In this document: positions 55,841-64,000 of the stretch, piece by piece | Layout of the letters: each line of letters begins with the position of its first letter | How positions within the stretch are numbered: position 1 is the first letter of the stretch | Assembly: GCA_034008185.1 (NCBI GenBank) | Contig: CM067082.1 | Span: 88,473,684-88,537,683, forward strand | Length of the DNA: 64,000 nt | Source of the DNA: Gorsachius magnificus | Taxonomy: Eukaryota > Chordata > Aves > Pelecaniformes > Ardeidae | Reading direction: 5' to 3' | The notes under the pieces: model-generated | What the model saw: the letters and a program-made list of their open reading frames with translations, nothing else | Told to the model about the DNA's origin: nothing | Database searches by the model: none | Program-made: the position numbers and the translations under genes

Positions 55841-58800
55841 CGTGCCTTGGCAGAACTGTAAAACTATTCTTTAGCACAGTAAAAACCAGTGGTCTCTTCT
55901 TGAACACTCATCTATGCTCTTGCCGTGTTGACCTGGCTACTAGCTGAACCCAATGAGCTCAGAAAAAAACCCTCCTGCCTAGTCGGAACATTCCAAGTTA
56001 ATCTCTTATCTTTCTACATTTCTTTCTAATGCATCTTTCACAGGTGAAATCTGCTCAGCTCAGCCTGTGCAACAGACTATTTAAAGGAGACTTTTGCAGA
56101 GGGTGGTGTTTAAAGGAGGACGAAGACTATGGGGGGTACACAAAAAACAAGCAGGCTAAATCAGTGATAAATGCTTATTCTTCTATACTTTGGTGATTAA
56201 AGGTATTTGAAAAGCCTGATTAGCTTCCACAGCAAAGCAATTCTTAGAACAAAGCTGGAATGGTGGTAGAATTAAAGCAGATAAAAGTTCCCATGTGAAT
56301 CTTTTTTTTTTCCAGTTGCTCATTATCTCTGTCCCAGTGACCTTCTCACCACCTGGCGTGCAGCATGTTAATACTTTCTGGATGTGCTTCAAGAACTTCT
56401 TTGCTGCAAGCAGCTTCAGATTCTTGTTGTCAGTGTTAACTCAGGCACCAGCATGTGAATTATACTAATTGCTTGCCACTTGTTTCACAGCAATTTCCCC
56501 AAGGCCTTATAAATAGCCCAGAGCCATGCCACCAGCATCAGTCACTGATGGAGCAGTAAAGCAGGCAAAATATTCCTCCAAATAAGCACTGGGACCAGAA
56601 ACACTAAGCTCATTGCCAGCAACACCGACAATGTTCCTGCTAAGCAAATCTTCTGCATCTTAAGTATTTCCCTGATTTCATTCTTCCTTTACAGGATTTC
56701 TTAATACGAGCTTCACGAACAGCATCACCATTGCTTTCATTAGTCAGCTGAGTCAGTCTTGAGAAAAATGAAATTGTCACCATGGAAGGTCATCAGGAAA
56801 GCTTTTGAAAACCACAGAGGTACCTTTAACCTGCCGTGGGGTATCAAAAAGGTAGTCTCTACTTTTCCACACACAGAAAGAAGTCCTAATCAAAGACACT
56901 CCTCAATACTTGCAGGCTTTATCTGGATTGATTTGACAAATTCGAATAACTTTTGGATACTGTGGGCATCATAGCTCACATCTCGCAACACACCCTCTCA
57001 TTGGTCTCTTCAACTGGGGAGGGTTATCTGGAATTAATTGGACTTGCTCTTGGAGGCGTGGATTTGTCACTCACCTGCCTGTGAAATAGGCACCAAAGAA
57101 ACACTGACAACTAATACGAGAAGGCAAAAGCACAGCAGTGACCTTTTTGTATGACTAAGTGGTAAAAAGGTAAAAAAGACCTCATCCATTTCCTAAACAA
57201 ATTGGCAAAAAGAGAAAGGGCTGATGAGAAACTTGTCTTGGAGCTTGTTTTGGCAACTGGCAAGTTGCACACAAGTCCCTTTATATTTCTAATATGAAGA
57301 GGAAAAAAAGGAGGGCAACAGATTCAGAACTACAAATTCAAGTTCTGTAATGGCAGGGGAGAAATGATCTGATCCTAGATAAGGAAAAAATTTTGGTTTT
57401 CTACAGAAATCAGCTGTGCTTCATAAAATAAGCATACTGGCAGCTACCACCTTCTTTTAATAAGGTATGGATGGAAGTCTCTGCCGCCCTCCTTTGGGCC
57501 AGTTAAATTAGCTGTATGGTAGGTGCTGTGGTGTTCTCCTCAATCTCAAAGTGTCTGTGGTCTATATACAGCTCCATTCTCCTGAGCCCTCTGTGTTACA
57601 GCAGCCATACTTCCATTAATGAGCGCTTCTCTACAACTGATCATTGACTGGAGAAATTCAGTTCAGCTTTTGTATCCTCAAGCCTTGCTGGTAATACTGA
57701 GATGTTTAGAAGTCAAAGCCAGGGTCAGGCCCCCACTGTATTAATACTCTGTACAGGCAAAACAGCAACAAAAAAATTGTTCTCAAGAAGCTTAAATTCC
57801 TCTGAACCTTGGACTCTCCAGTGTAATAGAAAGCATCAAAATCATTGGAAAAAAAGGAAGTTTTTCAGTCTTCTGTTACGTAAAGTGCTACCCCAGTCAT
57901 CAGCAGGTCAAAGCGAAAGGGAGCCTGATCCTAATGACTGCTGCCTGGGGATTTCAGCTGGAACATGCTGCAGCAAAAGGCTCAGCAGACGTTGATGCCT
58001 TGGGTCAGAAACTCTGTCTAGAAGAACTAAAACCAAAATGATACTCTCCAGATTAAATGCAATTTACAGTGCCTGTGGTCCCAACTTTCTACATTGGTTG
58101 AGACAGAAGTAAAGCTTTCAAGCTCTCTAGGTAAAGTGAACCTGGGACTTGAAACTTCTCTCTGTATTTTCCTTCCAGTTGCAAGTCCCCTAGATAACCC
58201 CACAAAGGCATAATTCATCTCTGCACACCTTAGATTTTTTTTCTCTCTTTTGTGTCCAGGATGCATGTCTTGGCATCTTTTTGCTCACAGTCAGGTGTTA
58301 CTGTCAGCTGTTCTACTTGGAGAACCTGAAGCAAAAAAAATAAGGTTCTGTAAACTATTTTTCTTTTTGGATACTGAAGGGATTGCAGGCCAGATTCAGA
58401 TCCAAAAATGAGGTCTGTTATAGAACAGTCAAAGAGGTCTCCTCTCTCCTAACTGACTGCAACTGATGGTTAACATGCCTGCAGCTAAATAAAGATGTAT
58501 GAGAATACTTTGAAAAGTATGGTCTGTTTTGGCTGGCTTTCCCTGCAGCAAAGGGAACTGCTAGAATTCTGTAATTTGTGGCTTGGAGGATGAAAAGGCT
58601 GTTTGCTGATGAGGCTGAGTGGCAGAAGAGGTAAGAGGCAAGAGTTAAAAGAGAGTGGTGGAAACATCTACTCCTTCTGATAAGAGTAAACACATCCAGT
58701 GACGTGGGTAACGAGCATGTGAGGTACCCGCAGCTGTGGAAGCAAACACAGGAATAATGAATGACATGCTATGAGATTAAATACAACGGACTCTTTAAGG

Positions 58801-59208
58801 GCTGGGTGCCGCGGTGCCAAGCTCCTAGTGCGTGGCTGCTGACTTGACTCCTCAGCCAGCTCTGCAATGAATGAACACTCGAGGAAAAGGTTCAACCAAC
58901 CGTAAGCTCAAAGAATTTCAGCTGCTTCCCTCAGAGGTACAATATGAGGATGCTCCAGAGCACGCAGGCTTGTGGATACTGATCCCTGCTCTGTGCTTTG
59001 CTGGTGGGGCGTGTTGGTTTGGTCTCCTTTGTCTTGTTTTTTAAATACTGCTTCCTATGTGTAGAGTTTATGTGAAAATAGAACCAGGGAAATCGCCTCT
59101 GCCCTTAAACTGAAAAAGGGTGGGACCTTTATTTTTCTATTATTGGACAAACTGTTTCTTAAAATGCAAAATGGCTTCTCTTCTATGTTTAGCTAGGTTA
59201 GGAGAAGG

Positions 59209-59250
59209 AGGGAAGGAAGGAAGGAAGAGAGGAACAAAGGAAGGAAAGGT
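59209..59250. repeat. GGAA-rich microsatellite
   Basis: Imperfect (GGAA)n with gaga and caaa interruptions, followed by ggtggggggag. GGAA repeats are potential binding arrays for ETS-family factors, though this one is short. Confidence 0.85.
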
Positions 59251-62200
59251 GGGGGGAGTAACCCCAAAGGAGTGACTATGCACAAACCAGTAGCTTCACT
59301 CTGGTTGGATTTCTTTTAATTATCCATCACATAATATTTTTAATAGAGATTGCCCTTTCTCCTTTTGGTTTTCTTTAGCCCTTGTTTCTGCTTTAGGTTT
59401 CTTTAAAATGAATCACTGCCGTTCCAAAGTAAGCTGAAGCATTTACATACCCTTGTGGTTGTAACAGGCCTAATATGCACGATTTGCCTGTGAGACTGAA
59501 GAACCAATCTGAAAATCCAGTGAAGAGTTGAGTTGTATTTTGAGAGAAATAGTTTGACTACAAGCACTACTGGTAGAAGAGAGGGAAGTTCAGGCTCTGT
59601 TGTGACTTCTGACAGAAGGGCTTCAGTCCAAGAGTCATTGGACAGTTTAACATTGGTGCATTTTAGCTCCTATCTCCTTTTCTGTTTCTTGCTGTCACTG
59701 CCCCTGAAATAAATAATTCCTTGTGCTGAGTTTGCAAGGAAAGAAACTATTGAGGCACAGTAGGTAATAGGTCTATCTATAATAAGCAACTTTTCCTAAA
59801 GGCTACTTAATAGAAGTTGACAGAGGTCACTGAATAAGACATTTGGTCTTGAAAAATGTCTGTCACTGGTCTCCTCAAACCTGGAAGGTGGCAAGGCAAA
59901 CAGCGAAGGCAGTGTCTCATACATACAAAGCTGCACTGGCACGTTCTTAGACATGTCCCTCTGGGCACTGACATGGGGAATGGGCTGCAAAATAGCACCT
60001 TGCTGCTTGGCCGGAGCAGCCCCCACCCGTGTGCAGACCCGTAACAGCTAATCGCCAGCAACAAGCTGTGTGCAGGTACTTATTTTTTATCTTAAGTCGA
60101 TAGCTACATAGGGGAGGCAGGAAGTGCTACACGACATCTATGAAAGAGCTCGCTGCGCTACCAGGGTGTTGCAGTTACCACAACTTCAGCAAGAGGACTC
60201 CGAAAGGCCCTTAGCAGCTAGTTCAGACTGTGGGTCTGCCCACCAGCTCTGGCAGCTGTGAGCTTCCTTGGCTCACAGCCAACAAGAATAGAGGGAGCCT
60301 GGTTGCAAATGTTCACCGTAGTAATGCTTCAGTTGACTCTTACAGGCAAAGCCCATAATTCCACTTCTTAGGCACTCTCTTGCTTTATTCCATCAAAAAA
60401 AGAGTTTTTAGTGCACCTGCTTTTCTGGTAAAGTCTTGCTAGTCCAAATAATTACAAGTCCTGCTGGATAGAAATTAAGGCGGTTTTCCACACACAGATT
60501 TGGAAGGCTGATTTTACAGCTAATGAGAGAAAGAGCTATGAGGTTAGCAGCCTGATCAGAGACTTGAGGAGGACATGTCTTCATCCACCCTAAGTATCCT
60601 TGCAGCCTAGTCCCGTGCATCTCTGGGACAGAAGCTGTCAGTCATGCTAAAGTACTCTAAGCTGCCTGGAGGTTGCGATGCAGAAAACCTTGGATCTGCA
60701 GGGGAGAAAGGCAAGTGTCTTACTTCAGTGTTCCACCAAGCTGTCCCAGCCCCTCTGTCTGGCCTGAGAGGCCTGAATTTCAGAGTTTGCTCTGGATGGA
60801 GTTTTTTTGTAGGGTGACCGGTTATGCTGAAAGTAAGGATGAAAAATGGGAGTATTCCCTCCTTACGGGTTCACGCTTGGGTAAGCCAAAGTAGGCGTTA
60901 TGGCTGTTGTGTTCTGGATATATTCACCATCAGTTTTTGCAGGTACAGTACTGTACTCAGCAGGAGTGGAAGGCAGGCAGCGAGCAGACTGACTAGGGCC
61001 CAGGCACTTCACACTCCTGCTCGAGATGTTGATGTGGTCCATCAGGTCACCCAAGACTGGGATTCAAATGTCACGTAAACATGTGAGAGACTGAGTGCTC
61101 TCTGGTCTGAGAACACTTTTTGTTTCGGCATAGCTGTTCCACTTTAAGCAATTAGGAGATATTTTTGTATCCAGTCTTTTGTAGGCAGTTGGAAAAATCC
61201 TTTGCAAAACTGAGCACAGTGGTGAACCTGCAACTTGGGAAGGAATCCAAACGCGTAAATCCAAAAGAAGGAATGAGGAGGGTAGAAAAGACGTGCGGGG
61301 GGAAGTAAAAAAGGAAAAATGTGAAAATGAAAGTTAAAGGCAAGAGATCTTAACTGAAGCTTTGGTCTGTGTGAATAAAATACTCTGCTGTTCTACACTG
61401 AGTGCATCAGCTTATTGCTGTGCTTGACACTTCACAGTGGACAAGTGAGTTGAAAAAGTTTTTCTGGCTCTATCTACTAAAAGCAGCAGAATGATAACTC
61501 TGTGTTGGCTAGAAGGACAATAAACCAGGCTTTGTTTGTTTGGATAATTTTATTTTGTGTCTTGATTGAGTTTTGGGTTTTGGCTTGGTGAGTTTGATAT
61601 TATTTTAGTTAGAGGGGATGTGAGGTGTGGGGGTGCTGCTCTGCTTTCCTGGGCATTACAGAAGTAATCACAGAAATATAATTTTAGGTCAGATGTTAAA
61701 TAAGGAGTTGATTTACCCTTTCTGTTGCTTATGCAGTGGAAGATTGATGATGCATTGTGTCACAAAGATCACTTGAACTGCACAAAACCTCTGAGGCACT
61801 CAGTGAGCATGTAGGTGGAGTTTTACAGAGGTGGCAACTCCTTTTTACCACATAGCAACCTTCTGCTTGGAGTCTGTGCAGTGAGATGCAACAGGTCACA
61901 GCTATGCTAAAAAAGGGTGTATCTGAGGTAATACTCTTTCACTTAGCCCTGGGGAACACCCCTGGAGATTAATGCATGCTGCTCCTATGCTGTCAGACCA
62001 CCCACCCTGTTTTGGAGCTATCCTAGAAGGCAGGTACAGTTAGCGTCGGTAACACAGTGAAGCAGAGCAGGGATCCACTGATGACATATCCTGACTTTAT
62101 TCCCCTGCCACCTTGAGTTTCTGGGGTTTTACATGAGTGCTGAAATACCATTTTCTTTGCTTTTTCTGGGAATGCAAACCACATTTCCCTGACTTACCTT

Positions 62201-64000
62201 CAAGATCTATTAATATTTTGGGAAATTCCACCACACCTAACTTACAGTTTTCTGTATGTGTTTTATCCTCATAACCAGTTTCCTTTCCCCCCACCCAAGG
62301 AAGGGTGTGATCTAGTTCCATGACTTTAAAAGGCCTTTTCAAATCTGTCTGAAGGCTGTGTGCCTTCTATGACATCAACGGGAGGGGGGAGGAGGGGAAA
62401 AAAATAAAGCATGCAAACAATAGCCTTAGAGTAAATATGATCTCACTGTGATTAAACCGCAGTACATCAAAATCAAAAAGCAGATGGAAAACCTAACCTC
62501 TTTCCCTCAGGCAAGCAATTAAAAACTTAATGAAAGGAGATCGGATGTTGAATGCTTAAGAATTGAAGGAGCAGAGAAGAAGGGGGAAAAAAAAAAGGAT
62601 GGAAAGAAAGAATCCCAAAACGTGTGTTTTGAGTTCTCAGTTTTCAATTTTCTGGCATTTGCAAGCAGTCTTCTTCCAGACCAAGTTTCCTTAAAAAAAA
62701 AAAAATCCCTCCTCCCAAATTTAACTTTTCTCTGTGCAGCTCTGGGGAAATAATCGCAACTCGGTTGTCAAGAAACCATAGCTATGTAGACATAGGACCT
62801 CAGTATGGCCACCAACTTATTTCTGTTTTATGTCTTTAGCTTTGGAAAGTATGATTTTTTATTTTTTTTTTTTAAACTGGAACTTAGCTGATCTAGGACA
62901 TACTTTTCTTCCCCCAAATCTCTCCAAAAATTCTCAATAGAAGAGAAAGCCACCCTTCTCTGTCACTTTAATGTCACCACCTGGGATACTATACAGCAGC
63001 TGAAACTTGGGATGCCCTGAGAGTCCAACTTACTGAAGAAAAACAAGCTTGGGAACTTATGTTCCAGGCTCCTGCCAGTCCTCGGCTGGCTGGTGGGGGG
63101 ACAGGCAGCAAAGCTGCCTGTGAATCAGGGGCACTTCTAGGGGAGCAGGGCCTGGCTGGCAGATGAGGTTGCCAGGTTCTGTCAGGGTCTCCTCCATACT
63201 ACAGGGCACTGGCCAAAAGTCAACAAGTCTCCCAGAACAGCTCAATTTTGGCAAGCTAACACTTTCTAGGGAAGTGTACCCCTGGATAAGGGAGAGCAAG
63301 AGTGTGTGGGTACATTTTAAACAGTTATAGTAACTATGCTTAGACTTGGATTGAAATACAACTTTGACTGTATTCTTGATCATGTGAGAGATTGGCTTGT
63401 GCAGTTTCTGGGCTGCGAACAAGATAAAGCAGTATAAGCAGGGAGAGGGAAAAAGAGAAGATATCTGCTTGCAAACCGGGCCTTTCTGTAACAGTAAAAA
63501 TTGGTTTATTACCCTAAGTGTTTTAACTGGATGTAAAGTCCAGAGGACAAGGGAATTCATGACCCTACCTACTGGCAAGCTGTATGTTAAACAGAGTGCA
63601 CACTGACAGTTGTTTTCTATTTAACCCTTTGGATCAAAAAAATTCCTTTGAAAAAGAACCCCCTGCCCTAAAATAAGCAGGACATTCATTGGAAGAATTG
63701 AGATTTCCTCTTAGGGTCCTTCAAGTGTTTTCTAAGATTTGTTGTCACCAAATGATTCACAGTATTGCTCCTGCTAAAAATTTCAACGTTGCTGTGAATG
63801 AGGCCTGATTAAGAAAGGGCTTCTGATGTGCTGACTGCATTCTTGTAGAGTAAATCCATTATAATTACTCCTCCTTTTCCGGAAAGGCTAATCCACTATG
63901 ACTATGAATGAAGTGTTTTTAAAACAAACACAAAAATAGAAAGGTGAGAATGGGCCTCATCCCTACGGAGAAAAAAAAAAATACACAGTTTTTTCCATGC

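Larger units (their letters stand above)
53057..64000 (-). other. NEDD9: NEDD9 intron 1 / upstream region
   Basis: Sequence upstream of NEDD9 exon 2. I looked on the - strand for a short first coding exon of the MKYK or MWTR type followed by a donor and did not find one, and there is no CpG island. The whole stretch is therefore probably intron 1, with the promoter beyond 64 kb. It holds a solo LTR (55322-55840) and a GGAA-rich tract (59209-59250). Otherwise no gene or RNA was recognised. Confidence 0.65.

Noticed and set aside
1..64000. CRISPR arrays, bacterial operons, phage or plasmid features, tRNA and rRNA genes
   Set aside because: None seen; the sequence is a vertebrate chromosome with long introns and CR1 repeats.

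Overview
This window is vertebrate nuclear DNA, almost certainly from a bird. It has long introns with GT-AG junctions, a CpG-island promoter, several CR1 LINE fragments with the usual 3' end, two solo LTRs of an avian ERVL-like type, and remnants of old MIR/CORE-like amniote SINEs. No prokaryotic-style gene organisation, CRISPR array, tRNA or rRNA was seen. I cannot name the species.

There are two protein-coding genes, facing each other. SMIM13 (+ strand) has a CpG-island promoter at about 2.5-3.6 kb, coding exon 1 at 3308-3383 and coding exon 2 at 13867-14060, separated by a 10.5 kb intron. It encodes an 89-residue single-pass membrane microprotein. A long 3' UTR follows, with candidate poly(A) signals at 16046 and 17517. 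NEDD9 (HEF1/CAS-L; - strand) supplies six coding exons between 53056 and 32145 and a probable 3' UTR down to about 30.1 kb. They encode the SH3 domain, the YxxP substrate domain, the serine-rich helical bundle, a YDYVHL motif and the C-terminal FAT-like domain. The short first coding exon(s) and promoter were not found and probably lie beyond 64 kb. SMIM13 and NEDD9 converge in the same way on human 6p24, so this is conserved synteny.

Layout: 1-2.5 kb is flank with a CR1 fragment; 2.5-17.5 kb is SMIM13, with a CR1 and a solo LTR in its intron; 17.5-30 kb is a GC-richer intergenic stretch with only small CR1 pieces and a striking nested inverted repeat; 30-53 kb is NEDD9; 53-64 kb is NEDD9 intron 1 or upstream sequence with a second solo LTR.

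Most worth checking: (1) the large NEDD9 exon 5 is 2 nt out of frame, with the shift confined to about 35241-35255, beside the place where human NEDD9 has its DLVD caspase site; (2) an exon-like ORF in NEDD9 intron 2 (41447-41575) has a good acceptor and the right phase to serve as an alternative terminal exon; (3) a 77-bp nested inverted repeat lies at 21307-21383; (4) a perfect 13-bp-arm hairpin lies at 49110-49139; (5) both solo LTRs keep perfect 5-bp target-site duplications. I found no wholly new multi-gene system. All identifications come from reading the sequence and recalling protein families; no search was run.
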